Assembly: GCF_014334015.1 (NCBI RefSeq)
Contig: NZ_CP060488.1
Span: forward strand, 4,360,501 to 4,424,500
Origin: Bacteroides sp. M10
GTDB taxonomy: Bacteria; Bacteroidota; Bacteroidia; Bacteroidales; Bacteroidaceae
Reading direction: 5' to 3'
DNA length: 64,000 nt
In this document: positions 42,726-52,546 of the stretch, one piece after another
Layout: each line of letters opens with the position of its first letter
How positions within the stretch are numbered: position 1 is the stretch's first letter
Translations under genes and position numbers: made by a program
The notes under the pieces: generated by a model
Database searches by the model: none
Told to the model about the DNA's origin: nothing
The model's input: the letters and a program-made list of their open reading frames with translations, nothing else

Positions 42726-44279
42726 ATGAGCAATAAAATATATCCTATTGGTATCCAGAACTTCGAGAAAATCCGTCAAGATGGTTATTTCTATGTTGAT
42801 AAAACGGCCTTGATGTATCAGATGGTAAAGACCGGGAGTTATTACTTTTTGAGTCGTCCGCGCCGTTTTGGAAAGAGTCTGCTGATCTCTACCCTGGAAG
42901 CATATTTTCAAGGGAAGAAGGAACTATTTGCTGGACTGATGGTGGAGAAGCTCGAAAAAGATTGGATAGAACATCCAATTTTGCATCTTGATCTTAATAT
43001 TGAGAAGTATGATGCGTCGGAGAGTCTGGATAAGATTTTGAATGACAATTTGGAATATTGGGAAAGTAAATACGGAACTCGACCGTCTGAAACTTCATTC
43101 TCTCTGCGTTTTGCCGGTATCATTCAGCGCGCTTATGAAAAGACCGGTCAACGGGTGGTTATCTTGGTGGATGAATATGACAAGCCGATGTTGCAGGCAA
43201 TTGGCAATGAGGACTTACAGAAGCAATTCCGGGATACATTGAAGCCTTTCTACGGGGCTTTGAAAACGAAAGACGGCTGCATCAAGTTTGCGTTGCTGAC
43301 TGGGGTGACAAAATTTGGCAAGGTGAGCGTATTCAGTGACTTGAATAACTTGAAGGATATTTCAATGGATGAACGCTTTGTGGATATTTGCGGTATCACG
43401 GAGAAAGAAATACATGACAATCTGGAGGAGGAATTGCATCAGTTGGCAGAAAAGCAGAAGATGAGTTATGAACAGGTGTGCGCAGAATTGAAAGAATGTT
43501 ATGATGGCTACCACTTTGTGGAGCATACCATCGGAATCTATAATCCTTTTAGTCTGTTGAACACGTTTGATAAGATGAAGTTCGGCAGCTACTGGTTTGA
43601 GACGGGGACACCCACTTATCTGGTGAACTTGTTGAAGAAGCATCACTATGATTTGGAACGGATGGCTCATGAGGAAACAGACGAACAGGTGTTGAACAGT
43701 ATCGACTCGGAATCTAGTAATCCCATTCCAGTGATTTATCAGAGCGGATATCTCACCATTAAGGGGTATGACGAAGAGTTTGGCATATACCGTTTAGGTT
43801 TTCCGAATCGTGAAGTGGAAGAGGGGTTTGTCCGTTTCTTACTTCCTTATTATGCGAACGTAAATAAGGTGGAGTCTCCTTTTGAAATTCAGAAGTTTGT
43901 CCGTGAAGTACGTTCCGGTGACTATAACTCTTTCTTCCGACGTCTGCAAAGTTTCTTTGCAGATACAGGCTATGATGTGATTCGCGAGCAGGAGTTGCAT
44001 TACGAAAATGTGCTTTTTATCGTTTTCAAACTCGTAGGCTTTTATACCAAAGTGGAATATCATACAAGCGAAGGGCGCATCGACCTTGTTTTGCAGACGG
44101 ACAAATTCATATATGTCATGGAATTTAAACTGAATGGTACGGCAGAAGAAGCTTTGAAGCAGATTAATGAAAAACATTATTCACTTCCTTTTGAAGCGGA
44201 TAATCGTAAGCTTTTTAAAGTAGGTGTGAACTTTAGTTCGCAAACAAGAAATATAGAAAAATGGATAGTGGAAGAGTAG
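42726..44279 (+). CDS. AAA-ATPase-like / PD-(D/E)XK nuclease family protein, copy 2
   Basis: This 517-residue near-identical copy of the protein at 41055 keeps the same Walker A, Walker B and nuclease-like core. Most differences fall in residues about 96-140, where copy 1 reads DVPESLDNILDKSLTAWEKL and copy 2 reads DASESLDKILNDNLEYWESK; the rest differs at only a handful of positions. The patch suggests exchange with a third paralogue. Same caveats on function as copy 1. Confidence 0.9.
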   Translation: MSNKIYPIGIQNFEKIRQDGYFYVDKTALMYQMVKTGSYYFLSRPRRFGKSLLISTLEAYFQGKKELFAGLMVEKLEKDWIEHPILHLDLNIEKYDASESLDKILNDNLEYWESKYGTRPSETSFSLRFAGIIQRAYEKTGQRVVILVDEYDKPMLQAIGNEDLQKQFRDTLKPFYGALKTKDGCIKFALLTGVTKFGKVSVFSDLNNLKDISMDERFVDICGITEKEIHDNLEEELHQLAEKQKMSYEQVCAELKECYDGYHFVEHTIGIYNPFSLLNTFDKMKFGSYWFETGTPTYLVNLLKKHHYDLERMAHEETDEQVLNSIDSESSNPIPVIYQSGYLTIKGYDEEFGIYRLGFPNREVEEGFVRFLLPYYANVNKVESPFEIQKFVREVRSGDYNSFFRRLQSFFADTGYDVIREQELHYENVLFIVFKLVGFYTKVEYHTSEGRIDLVLQTDKFIYVMEFKLNGTAEEALKQINEKHYSLPFEADNRKLFKVGVNFSSQTRNIEKWIVEE

Positions 44280-44285
44280 CTCTTT

Positions 44286-44543
44286 TTATCTCAAATTCCT
44301 AAAATACGCCCGTATCTTCCGCATAATCTTGATTCCCATCACTACGCCATCAAATACAGCCATACCGGTATTGAACGAACGCATGAGTGCATCCGCCTTG
44401 TTGGTTGCCGGAGCAAGTGGGGCAAATATTTCGCGTGTAGTAGCTGTCATGGCTTTTTTTTGAGCATGGATCTCATTTAAAAGCTTCTTTTTACGTTCGG
44501 CAATCTCTTCTAATGTAAATTTCTGCGGGGTCTGCGCATTCAT
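44286..44543 (-). CDS. Small conserved hypothetical protein of the YtxH/holin operon
   Basis: This 85-residue protein is helical and charged at the N-terminus (FTLEEIAERKKKLLNEIHAQ), with a Gly-containing hydrophobic stretch (NTGMAVFDGVVMGIKIMRKI). It is not a family I can name. It follows the holin-superfamily gene by 3 bp and is third of a leftward operon with a YtxH protein, so an envelope stress role is inferred from context. Confidence 0.7.
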   Translation of the reverse strand: MNAQTPQKFTLEEIAERKKKLLNEIHAQKKAMTATTREIFAPLAPATNKADALMRSFNTGMAVFDGVVMGIKIMRKIRAYFRNLR

Positions 44544-44546
44544 AAT

Positions 44547-44909
44547 TTATTTATTTGAATCAGTTAAAAATAAATTAGCTAGGAAGTTCACCATCGGAGA
44601 AATGATGAGCTGCTTGCGGAAAATAATAACCAGGGCGATGAGAACAACATTGATGCCTGCTATGATGGCGAAACTCGACATCAGACCGCCCACTAAAGGC
44701 TCCAATATATAAGCAAGAGCAAAAAGCAGATAAAACAGGGCAACCATGCCAAGGATAATAAGTACTAATATCATAATTAACGTGGAAAAAAGTATGGTTA
44801 ACTTCTCCGTCAATTCTAATTTGGTATATTCTTTTTGAAGCTCCAGATATTTCTTGAACTCGAAAAACAACTGCTGAAAATTCTCAATACTTTTATCGTC
44901 TGCAAACAT
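44547..44909 (-). CDS. Phage-holin superfamily III-like membrane protein
   Basis: This 120-residue protein has an amphipathic N-terminus (FQQLFFEFKKYLELQKEYTK) and two membrane segments (IMILVLIILGMVALFYLLFA and SSFAIIAGINVVLIALVIIF), resembling the DUF1469/holin-X family. In non-phage settings such proteins accompany YtxH and act in envelope stress. Second gene of the leftward trio. Confidence 0.78.
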   Translation of the reverse strand: MFADDKSIENFQQLFFEFKKYLELQKEYTKLELTEKLTILFSTLIMILVLIILGMVALFYLLFALAYILEPLVGGLMSSFAIIAGINVVLIALVIIFRKQLIISPMVNFLANLFLTDSNK

Positions 44910-44941
44910 GGTCGCTCTGTTTTTAGTCTTTGGTTACTCAC

Positions 44942-45151
44942 TTATTCTGCTATTTCTCCCTTCATCTCGGCAGCGATCTCGTCAACGAGAGTTTCCATTT
45001 CACTGCGATTAAGCTTGATTCCTTTTTTACGAAGAATCTCTGCGATTTTATGACGGGTATCTTCTCCCTTTTCAGGAGCAAATAAAATACCAAGGGCTGC
45101 ACCTACGGCTGCACCACCCAGAAAAGCTGCTAAAACATTCAATCCTTTCAT
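44942..45151 (-). CDS. YtxH domain-containing protein
   Basis: This 69-residue protein opens with a Gly/Ala-rich membrane segment VLAAFLGGAAVGAALGILFA followed by PEKGEDTRHKIAEILRKKGI, the usual YtxH form. It leads the leftward operon. A TATATTTG -7 element (45191-45184, minus strand) lies 33 bp upstream without a clear -33 box. Confidence 0.88.
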   Translation of the reverse strand: MKGLNVLAAFLGGAAVGAALGILFAPEKGEDTRHKIAEILRKKGIKLNRSEMETLVDEIAAEMKGEIAE

Positions 45152-45352
45152 AATGTATAATGTTTAAAATGATTATGATACAACAAATATAACATTTTTA
45201 TCGAAAGGTTGTTCGTGAAAACTGAAAAAAAAGTGCTTCGTTTTATAATTCTTTTTTTCTTTTATGGTTTAATCTTATTTAACTGACTTTCGTAGCTAAC
45301 CTTTGAAGGTTAAGGCGTACTTTTGTTTTCGAATATTGTAAATCAAAACATA

Positions 45353-46123
45353 ATGGAAGCTAAGATTGTTTTTATAACCGGCGCCAGTAGCGGAATTGGT
45401 GAGGGTTGTGCCCGTAAATTTGCGAGGGAGGGATGGAATCTGATTCTGAATGCCCGTACCGTATCGAAACTGGAAGAACTGAAAGCTGAACTGGAAGGGG
45501 CGTATGGTGTCCGGGTTTATATATTGCCTTTTGATGTGCGCGACCGGAAATTGGCTGCCGCCTCTTTGGAATCATTACCTGAAGAATGGAAGGCGATTGA
45601 TGTGTTGGTGAACAACGCCGGACTGGTGATCGGTGTGGATAAGGAATTCGAGGGTAGCCTGGATGAATGGGATATCATGATCGATACGAATATAAGGGGA
45701 CTGCTGGCTATGACGCGTTTGGTGGTGCCCGGTATGGTGGAACGTGGACGCGGACATATTATTAATATAGGATCTATTGCGGGGGATGCCGCTTATCCGG
45801 GCGGAAGTGTGTATTGCGCAACGAAAGCTGCCGTGAAGGCTCTTTCGGACGGACTCCGGATCGATCTGGTGGACACTCCATTGAGAGTGACGAATGTCAA
45901 ACCGGGAATGGTGGAGACAAACTTTACAGTGGTGCGTTATCGGGGAGATAAGGAAGCTGCCGATAATTTTTATAAAGGGATTCGTCCGTTGACGGGAGAT
46001 GACATTGCAGAAACGGTTTATTTTGCCGCGTCGGCTCCTGCACATATTCAGATTGCGGAGGTACTTTTGATGCCTACTTATCAGGCAACAGGCACTATTT
46101 CGTATAAGAAGAAGCCGGAATAG
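45353..46123 (+). CDS. SDR family NAD(P)-dependent oxidoreductase (YdfG-like)
   Basis: This 256-residue classical short-chain dehydrogenase has the cofactor loop FITGASSGIGEGCARKFARE, NNAGLVIG, the catalytic Ser in INIGSIAGDAAYPGGS and YCATKAAVKALSDGLR (YxxxK). It resembles the YdfG group that oxidises 3-hydroxy acids such as L-allo-threonine; the substrate here is inferred. The frame extends upstream to 45323 from a TTG; ATG 45353 is preferred. A TACTTTTG box lies at 45318-45325. Confidence 0.9.
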   Translation: MEAKIVFITGASSGIGEGCARKFAREGWNLILNARTVSKLEELKAELEGAYGVRVYILPFDVRDRKLAAASLESLPEEWKAIDVLVNNAGLVIGVDKEFEGSLDEWDIMIDTNIRGLLAMTRLVVPGMVERGRGHIINIGSIAGDAAYPGGSVYCATKAAVKALSDGLRIDLVDTPLRVTNVKPGMVETNFTVVRYRGDKEAADNFYKGIRPLTGDDIAETVYFAASAPAHIQIAEVLLMPTYQATGTISYKKKPE

Positions 46124-46238
46124 ACGTTTTTTTGACGGATTTCTTTGCCGGATGATAAAATTTCTATTATTTTGTTGCCCGAAACTAAATATAATAGACG
46201 AGAATATTGAATTATTAATTAAAACAGAGTATAGGATT

Positions 46239-46733
46239 ATGAAAAAATTAGTCGTATTAGGAATGGGAGTATGCTTGGTGCTAGCATTTGCATCTTGTAA
46301 ATCCAGCGAAAGTGCCTATAAGAAAGCTTACGAAAAAGCAAAACAGCAAGAATTGGCAGAACCGCAGGTGGAAGCTCCGGTAGAGGTTACTCCGGTGGTT
46401 GCAGCTCCTGTGACAACTACTAAAGTGGCAGATACATCCGGCGTTCGTCAGGAAAAGGTTACAGTGGTTTCCGGTAACGAAGGATTGAAAGATTATAGCG
46501 TTGTAGCAGGTAGCTTTGGTGTGAAAGCGAATGCTGAAGGCCTGAAAGATTGGTTGGACGGACAGGGATATCACTCTACGATTGCATTTAATGCTGATAA
46601 GGCAATGTATCGTGTGATTGTGAACTCTTTTGCTGACAAGACTGCTGCTGCTGAAGCTCGCGATGCATTCAAGGCTAAATACCCGAACCGTTCGGATTTC
46701 CAGGGTGCTTGGTTGCTGTATCGTGTATATTGA
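46239..46733 (+). CDS. SPOR-domain lipoprotein
   Basis: This 164-residue protein has a lipoprotein signal (MKKLVVLGMGVCLVLAFASC), a charged spacer, a Pro/Val/Thr-rich linker (VEAPVEVTPVVAAPVTTT) and a C-terminal SPOR domain (DYSVVAGSFGVKANAEGLKD, then NADKAMYRVIVNSFADKTAA) that binds denuded peptidoglycan. The frame extends upstream to 46152, but the lipoprotein start at 46239 is convincing. Confidence 0.9.
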   Translation: MKKLVVLGMGVCLVLAFASCKSSESAYKKAYEKAKQQELAEPQVEAPVEVTPVVAAPVTTTKVADTSGVRQEKVTVVSGNEGLKDYSVVAGSFGVKANAEGLKDWLDGQGYHSTIAFNADKAMYRVIVNSFADKTAAAEARDAFKAKYPNRSDFQGAWLLYRVY

Positions 46734-46788
46734 TTTCTTTTTGGTAATATATATTGGAAAGAACGAATGTTTTTTTCCGAATAAGAAG

Positions 46789-46817
46789 GCGGTAACTGGG
46801 AAGTTACTGCTTTTTTA
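46789..46817 (+). terminator. Terminator of the SPOR lipoprotein gene
   Basis: GCGGTAACT pairs with AGTTACTGC (one G-T pair) and is followed by six T. Confidence 0.85.
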
Positions 46818-46914
46818 TTGAAAATGAGTGGCTTTTTCGTTTAGATATTTTTATCTTTCTACTAAAAGAAGTTATAAATGATAGTGGGGAAACTTTTATA
46901 GCAAAGAAAGTTTT

Positions 46915-46922
46915 TACTTTTG
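46915..46922 (+). promoter_or_regulatory. -7 element of the sulfate activation operon
   Basis: TACTTTTG matches TAnnTTTG and lies 62 bp before cysQ; a clear -33 TTTG is absent. Confidence 0.45.
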
Positions 46923-46984
46923 TCAACTCTTAATTTGGAGGATGTTTTGCCTGAATGTGAATAGGGCATTAATTTAGAGATTGA

Positions 46985-47809
46985 ATGGAACAAAAATATG
47001 TAATGGCTGCTATCGACGCGGCTCTAAAAGCAGGTGAAAAGATTCTTTCTATTTATAATGATCCGGCATCGGACTTTGAAATAGAGAGGAAGGCTGACAA
47101 CTCTCCGCTAACTATAGCAGACAGAAAAGCGCATGAAGCGATTGTGGCTATTCTGAACGATACTCCTTTTCCTGTTCTTAGTGAAGAAGGGAAGCATTTA
47201 GGGTATGAGATCCGTCGAGGATGGGATACTTTATGGATTGTAGATCCGCTGGATGGAACGAAGGAGTTTATTAAGCGCAATGGAGAATTTACGGTAAATA
47301 TCGCTTTGGTGCAGAACTCTGTACCTGTGTTCGGTGTTATTTATGTGCCTGTTAAAGAAGAACTTTATTTCGGGATCGAAGGTGCAGGGGCTTATAAATG
47401 TTCCGGTATTGTCAGTTTGGAAGATGACGGCGTGGCATTGGAGCAGCTGATTGGGAAGTCGGAACAGATACCTTTGAAGGAGGTGCACGATCATCTGATC
47501 GTGGTTGCTTCCCGTTCGCACCTGTCACCTGAAACGGAATCATATATTGCAGATTTGAAGAAGAAACACGGCAGTGTGGAGTTGATTTCGAGCGGAAGTT
47601 CTATTAAAATCTGTCTGGTTGCTGAAGGTAAGGCTGATGTATATCCGCGTTTCGCTCCGACGATGGAGTGGGATACGGCTGCCGGGCATGCGATAGCCCG
47701 TGCTGCAGGGATGGAAGTATATCAGGCTGGAAAGGAAGAACCTCTACGATATAATAAGGAGGATTTATTGAATCCGTGGTTTATCGTTGAGCCAAAAAGA
47801 GAACACTAA
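46985..47809 (+). CDS. cysQ: 3'(2'),5'-bisphosphate nucleotidase
   Basis: This 274-residue inositol-monophosphatase-fold enzyme removes the 3' phosphate of PAP, the inhibitory product of sulfotransferases, giving AMP. The metal-binding block WIVDPLDGTKEFIKRNGEFT and the C-terminal MEWDTAAGHAIARAAG are diagnostic. As first gene of an operon that makes and uses PAPS, it fits recycling of PAP from the sulfotransferase encoded downstream. Confidence 0.94.
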   Translation: MEQKYVMAAIDAALKAGEKILSIYNDPASDFEIERKADNSPLTIADRKAHEAIVAILNDTPFPVLSEEGKHLGYEIRRGWDTLWIVDPLDGTKEFIKRNGEFTVNIALVQNSVPVFGVIYVPVKEELYFGIEGAGAYKCSGIVSLEDDGVALEQLIGKSEQIPLKEVHDHLIVVASRSHLSPETESYIADLKKKHGSVELISSGSSIKICLVAEGKADVYPRFAPTMEWDTAAGHAIARAAGMEVYQAGKEEPLRYNKEDLLNPWFIVEPKREH

Positions 47810-47820
47810 ATAATGTTTAT

Positions 47821-49374
47821 ATGACATTTGAAATTGTATTTGTACTATTATCCCTATTAGGAATGGTAGCGGCTTTGATAGCAGATAAGATGCGTCCGGG
47901 CATGATACTTTTTTCGGTAGTGGTTTTGTTTCTGTGTGCCGGCATTCTGACTCCTAAGGAGATGCTGGAAGGGTTTAGTAATAAAGGGATGATTACCGTT
48001 GCTCTGCTGTTTCTGGTGAGTGAGGGTATTCGCCAGTCGGGCACATTGGGACAAGTGATTAAGAAGTTGCTTCCGCAAGGAAAGACGACAGTATTTAAGG
48101 CACAGTTGCGTATCTTACCTTCGGTGGCATTTATTTCTGCCTTTCTGAATAATACGCCTGTTGTGGTTATTTTTGCCCCGATTATCAAGCATTGGGCTAA
48201 GTCGGTGAATCTTCCGGCTACGAAGTTTCTGATTCCTCTTTCTTATGTGACTATTTTGGGAGGTATCTGTACCTTGATCGGTACTTCTACCAATCTGGTG
48301 GTGCACGGTATGATATTGGAGGCCGGATTTGAAGGCTTTTCTATGTTTGAGCTCGGAAAGGTGGGGGTATTTATCGCTATTGCCGGAATTATTTATCTTT
48401 TTCTTTTCTCCAAACGTCTTTTGCCGGATGCACGTCCGGATACGGCTGTGCCGGATGAAGAAGTAGAGGAAGGGGAGAAGTTGCATCGGGTAGAGGCTGT
48501 TTTGGGTGCCCGTTTTCCCGGTATCAATAAAAAACTGAAGGATTTTAATTTCCAACGCCATTATGGTGCGGAGGTAAAAGAGATTAAAACACGTAACGGA
48601 CAACGTTTTGTGTCGAATCTGGAGGAAGTGGTGCTTCACGAAGGGGATACATTGGTGGTGATGGCGGATGATACGTTTATTCCGACATGGGGGGAATCTT
48701 CTGTGTTTGTCTTGTTGACGAATGGGAATGAGCCGGATACTACCGGGAAGAAGAAGCGTTGGTTTGCTTTGCTGTTGCTGGTTCTGATGATTGTCGGCGC
48801 AACGGTGGGTGAGCTTCCGATAACGAAGGAGATGTTTCCGGATATCAAGCTGGATATGTTTTTCTTTGTGTCTATTACTACTATTATTATGGCATGGACG
48901 AATCTGTTCCCTGCCCGTAAATATACTAAATATATTTCGTGGGATATTCTGATTACTATTGCTTGTGCTTTTGCTATCAGTAAGGCGATGGTGAACTCCG
49001 GTGTGGCGGATAGCGTTGCGAAGTTTATTATCGGGTTGAGTGATGATTACGGTCCGCATGTGTTGCTTGCAATGGTGTTTATTATCACGAACTTGTTTAC
49101 GGAATTGATTACTAATAATGCAGCAGCGGCTTTGGCGTTTCCTTTGGCACTGTCAATCTCTGCCCAATTAGGAGTGAGCCCTACGCCTTTCTTTGTGGTG
49201 ATTTGTATGGCTGCATCTGCCAGCTTCTCGACACCGATTGGTTATCAGACAAATTTGATTGTGCAAGGTATCGGTAACTATAAGTTTACGGATTTTGTAC
49301 GTATCGGGTTGCCGCTTAATATTATCACTTTCTTAATCTCTATTATTCTGATCCCGTTGATCTGGAACTTTTAA
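47821..49374 (+). CDS. SLC13-family permease with TrkA-C domain (probable sulfate transporter)
   Basis: This 517-residue polytopic protein of the DASS/SLC13 type has FLNNTPVVVIFAPIIKHWAK, GGICTLIGTSTNLVVHGMIL and, near the end, FTELITNNAAAALAFPLALS and FSTPIGYQTNLIVQG, the paired SNT-like motifs. A soluble TrkA-C/RCK-C segment sits in the middle (about 220-300, FNFQRHYGAEVKEIKTRNGQ). Placement between cysQ and cysC indicates sulfate uptake. The gap to cysQ is 11 bp. Confidence 0.88.
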   Translation: MTFEIVFVLLSLLGMVAALIADKMRPGMILFSVVVLFLCAGILTPKEMLEGFSNKGMITVALLFLVSEGIRQSGTLGQVIKKLLPQGKTTVFKAQLRILPSVAFISAFLNNTPVVVIFAPIIKHWAKSVNLPATKFLIPLSYVTILGGICTLIGTSTNLVVHGMILEAGFEGFSMFELGKVGVFIAIAGIIYLFLFSKRLLPDARPDTAVPDEEVEEGEKLHRVEAVLGARFPGINKKLKDFNFQRHYGAEVKEIKTRNGQRFVSNLEEVVLHEGDTLVVMADDTFIPTWGESSVFVLLTNGNEPDTTGKKKRWFALLLLVLMIVGATVGELPITKEMFPDIKLDMFFFVSITTIIMAWTNLFPARKYTKYISWDILITIACAFAISKAMVNSGVADSVAKFIIGLSDDYGPHVLLAMVFIITNLFTELITNNAAAALAFPLALSISAQLGVSPTPFFVVICMAASASFSTPIGYQTNLIVQGIGNYKFTDFVRIGLPLNIITFLISIILIPLIWNF

Positions 49375-49386
49375 ATAAAATTGTAA

Positions 49387-49995
49387 ATGGAAGAAAAGAA
49401 CCATATATATCCGATATTTGACCGCATGATGACGCGGCAGGACAAAGAAGAGCTTTTGGGGCAACACAGTGTGATGATCTGGTTCACCGGATTGAGCGGT
49501 TCCGGAAAGAGCACGATTGCCATCGCATTGGAACGTGAACTTCATAAGCGCGGATTGCTTTGCCGTATCCTGGATGGGGATAATATCCGTAGTGGAATTA
49601 ATAATAACTTGGGATTCTCCGAAACGGACCGGGTGGAAAATATCCGTCGTATAGCGGAGGTGTCGAAGTTGTTTCTGGATAGTGGTATCATTACGATTGC
49701 TGCATTTATCAGCCCTAATAATGATATTCGCGAAATGGCTGCAAACATTATTGGTAAGGATGATTTTCTGGAGGTTTTCGTTAGTACTCCATTGGAGGAA
49801 TGTGAGAAACGTGATGTGAAAGGATTATATGCGAAGGCACGGAAAGGGGAAATTCAGAATTTTACAGGAATTTCCGCACCTTTCGAGGTTCCCGAACATC
49901 CGGCTTTGTCACTGGATACTTCCAAATTGACTTTGGAGGAGTCGGTGGACCGTTTGTTGGAGCTTGTTTTGCCAAAAGTGAAGTGTATAAAATGA
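49387..49995 (+). CDS. cysC: Adenylylsulfate (APS) kinase
   Basis: This 202-residue enzyme phosphorylates APS to PAPS. The P-loop is [20 protein letters not shown], with [20 protein letters not shown] and [20 protein letters not shown] as family core and [20 protein letters not shown] for APS binding. Located 12 bp after the permease and 7 bp before cysD. A PAPS-forming kinase next to a sulfotransferase suggests sulfonation rather than only reductive assimilation. Confidence 0.96.
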   Translation: MEEKNHIYPIFDRMMTRQDKEELLGQHSVMIWFTGLSGSGKSTIAIALERELHKRGLLCRILDGDNIRSGINNNLGFSETDRVENIRRIAEVSKLFLDSGIITIAAFISPNNDIREMAANIIGKDDFLEVFVSTPLEECEKRDVKGLYAKARKGEIQNFTGISAPFEVPEHPALSLDTSKLTLEESVDRLLELVLPKVKCIK

Positions 49996-50002
49996 AATAA
50001 AT

Positions 50003-50911
50003 ATGGAAGAATATAAATTAAGCCACTTGAAGGAGCTCGAAGCCGAGTCTATTCATATCATCCGCGAGGTGGCGGCGGAATTTGAGAATCCGGTGATGCT
50101 TTACAGTATCGGAAAGGATTCCTCGGTGATGGTACGCTTGGCTGAAAAAGCGTTTTATCCGGGTAAAGTGCCATTCCCGTTGATGCATATCGATTCGAAA
50201 TGGAAGTTCAAGGAGATGATTCAGTTTCGTGATGAATATGCGAAGAAGTACGGATGGAATCTGATTGTTGAAAGTAATATGGAGGCTTTTCATGCAGGGG
50301 TAGGACCTTTTACGCATGGAAGTAAGGTGCATACGGACTTGATGAAGACGCAGGCTTTGCTTCATGCGTTGGATAAGTATAAGTTTGATGCTGCATTTGG
50401 TGGTGCCCGTCGTGACGAGGAGAAGTCACGTGCGAAGGAACGTATTTTTTCTTTCCGGGATAAGTTTCACCAATGGGACCCGAAGAATCAGCGTCCTGAA
50501 TTGTGGGATATTTATAATGCCCGCGTGCATAAGGGGGAAAGTATTCGTGTATTCCCGATTAGCAACTGGACTGAATTGGATATTTGGCAGTATATTCGCT
50601 TAGAGAATATTCCGATCGTTCCGTTGTATTATGCTAAGGAGCGTCCGGTCATTAATTTGGATGGCAATATTATTATGGCGGATGATGACCGTTTGCCTGA
50701 AAAGTACCGTGACCAGATTGAAATGAAGATGGTTCGTTTTCGTACGTTGGGCTGCTGGCCTCTGACAGGGGCAGTGGAAAGTGGAGCTGCTACGATTGAA
50801 GAGATTGTGGAGGAAATGATGACTACGACGAAGAGTGAACGTACTACCCGTGTGATTGACTTTGACCAGGAGGGTAGTATGGAACAAAAGAAGCGTGAGG
50901 GATACTTTTAG
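50003..50911 (+). CDS. cysD: Sulfate adenylyltransferase subunit 2
   Basis: This 302-residue catalytic subunit makes APS from sulfate and ATP. The PP-loop is [40 protein letters not shown] and [20 protein letters not shown] are typical. It pairs with CysN, encoded after a 92-bp spacer that contains an imperfect inverted repeat. Confidence 0.97.
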   Translation: MEEYKLSHLKELEAESIHIIREVAAEFENPVMLYSIGKDSSVMVRLAEKAFYPGKVPFPLMHIDSKWKFKEMIQFRDEYAKKYGWNLIVESNMEAFHAGVGPFTHGSKVHTDLMKTQALLHALDKYKFDAAFGGARRDEEKSRAKERIFSFRDKFHQWDPKNQRPELWDIYNARVHKGESIRVFPISNWTELDIWQYIRLENIPIVPLYYAKERPVINLDGNIIMADDDRLPEKYRDQIEMKMVRFRTLGCWPLTGAVESGAATIEEIVEEMMTTTKSERTTRVIDFDQEGSMEQKKREGYF

Positions 50912-50912
50912 G

Positions 50913-51000
50913 AAATTGAGAATTGAGAATTAAAAATTAAAAAATAATAGTGTGTAGTTTTTAGTTCTCAATTTTCAATACTCAATTTTTAATTTAAAAA
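50913..51000 (+). repeat. AT-rich imperfect inverted repeat between cysD and cysN
   Basis: Left arm units AATTGAGAATTGAGAATTAA (from 50914) are mirrored by AGTTCTCAATTTTCAATACT (from 50963) and trailing TTTTTAATTT. It could form a long mRNA hairpin inside the operon, a kind of short interspersed repeat common in Bacteroides spacers. Confidence 0.65.
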
Positions 51001-51003
51001 GTA

Positions 51004-52464
51004 ATGGCAGATAATAAATTAGATATAAAAGCTTTTCTGGACAAGGATGAACAGAAAGACTTGTTGAGACTGTTGACTGCGGGTTCGGTAGATGATGGAA
51101 AATCAACGTTGATCGGACGCTTGTTGTTTGACAGTAAGAAACTGTACGAGGATCAGTTGGATGCACTGGAGCGTGATAGTAAACGTGTGGGAAATGCGGG
51201 CGAGCATATTGACTATGCGTTATTGCTCGATGGTTTGAAGGCTGAACGTGAACAGGGTATTACGATTGACGTGGCTTATCGCTATTTCTCAACGAATGGC
51301 CGTAAGTTTATCATCGCGGATACTCCGGGACACGAACAGTATACCCGTAATATGATTACCGGGGGATCTACGGCTAACTTGGCTATTATCTTGGTGGATG
51401 CTCGTACCGGAGTGATTACCCAGACTCGTCGCCATACTTTCCTGGTGTCTTTGCTGGGAATCAAGCATGTGGTGTTGGCTGTCAACAAGATGGACCTGGT
51501 GGATTTCTCGGAAGAGCGTTTTAACGAGATTGTGGCTGACTATAAGAAGTTTGTTGCTCCATTGGGTATTCCTGACGTCAACTGTATTCCACTTTCTGCA
51601 TTGGATGGGGATAATGTGGTGGATAAGTCTGAACGTACTCCGTGGTACAAGGGGATTTCTTTGCTTGATTTTCTTGAAACGGTTCATATTGATAATGACC
51701 ATAATTTTACGGATTTCCGTTTCCCGGTTCAGTATGTGCTTCGTCCGAATCTGGATTTCAGAGGATTCTGTGGTAAAGTTGCATCCGGTATCGTTCGCAA
51801 AGGGGATACGGTGATGGCACTTCCTTCCGGAAAAACATCTAAGGTGAAGAGTATCGTGACTTATGACGGGGAATTGGATTACGCTTTCCCACCGCAGTCT
51901 GTGACCTTGACATTGGAGGATGAGATCGATGTGTCGCGTGGCGAAATGTTGGTGCATCCTGACAATCTGCCGACGGTGGATCGTAACTTTGATGCTATGA
52001 TGGTCTGGATGGATGAAGAACCGATGGATGTAAATAAGTCGTTCTTTATTAAGCAGACTACCAATTTGAGTCGTACGCGTATTGATACGATAAAGTATAA
52101 GGTGGACGTGAATACGATGGAGCATCTGTCTCTGGAGAATGGTCAGCTGACTAAAGAGACGTTGCCTTTGCAGTTGAATCAGATTGCCCGTGTGGTGCTG
52201 ACTACGGCTAAGGAATTGTTCTTTGATCCTTATAAGAAGAATAAATCTTGTGGCTCATTTATCCTGATTGACCCGATCACTAATAATACTTCAGCAGTAG
52301 GTATGATTATCGACCGTGTGGAAATGAAAGATATGAGTGACACGGAGGATATTCCGGTGTTGGATATGGCAAAACTGGGAATTGCTCCGGAACATTACGA
52401 AGCGGTAGAAAAAGCTGTGAAGGAACTGGAACGCCAGGGTCTTGCAGTGCGACTAATAAAATAG
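51004..52464 (+). CDS. cysN: Sulfate adenylyltransferase subunit 1 (GTPase)
   Basis: This 486-residue EF-Tu-like GTPase drives APS formation by CysD. G motifs: [38 protein letters not shown] and [14 protein letters not shown]; the switch block [15 protein letters not shown] is intact. No APS kinase domain is fused, consistent with the separate cysC. Confidence 0.97.
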   Translation: MADNKLDIKAFLDKDEQKDLLRLLTAGSVDDGKSTLIGRLLFDSKKLYEDQLDALERDSKRVGNAGEHIDYALLLDGLKAEREQGITIDVAYRYFSTNGRKFIIADTPGHEQYTRNMITGGSTANLAIILVDARTGVITQTRRHTFLVSLLGIKHVVLAVNKMDLVDFSEERFNEIVADYKKFVAPLGIPDVNCIPLSALDGDNVVDKSERTPWYKGISLLDFLETVHIDNDHNFTDFRFPVQYVLRPNLDFRGFCGKVASGIVRKGDTVMALPSGKTSKVKSIVTYDGELDYAFPPQSVTLTLEDEIDVSRGEMLVHPDNLPTVDRNFDAMMVWMDEEPMDVNKSFFIKQTTNLSRTRIDTIKYKVDVNTMEHLSLENGQLTKETLPLQLNQIARVVLTTAKELFFDPYKKNKSCGSFILIDPITNNTSAVGMIIDRVEMKDMSDTEDIPVLDMAKLGIAPEHYEAVEKAVKELERQGLAVRLIK

Positions 52465-52469
52465 ATTGT

Positions 52470-52545
52470 TCAACAATAAATTGAAAACTGAAAATGACAG
52501 TATCCTGTCGTCTTTAATTTTTGATTTTTAATTTCTAATTAATAA
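52470..52545 (+). repeat. AT-rich imperfect inverted repeat between cysN and the sulfotransferase gene
   Basis: AAATTGAAAACTGAAAATGA ending in GACAG (52496-52500) mirrors CTGTC (52505-52509) followed by TTTAATTTTTGATTTTTAAT. TATC forms the loop. It belongs to the same type as the repeat before cysN and may set different expression of the last genes. Confidence 0.6.
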
Positions 52546-52546
52546 A

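Larger units (their letters stand above)
40943..44279 (+). repeat. Tandem direct duplication of promoter plus ATPase gene
   Basis: The unit 40943 to about 42613 is repeated at about 42616-44279 with a period of 1671 bp measured at the start codons. Identity is near complete, including the promoter, except for a divergent patch at about 41341-41465 in copy 1 and 43012-43136 in copy 2. Confidence 0.93.
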
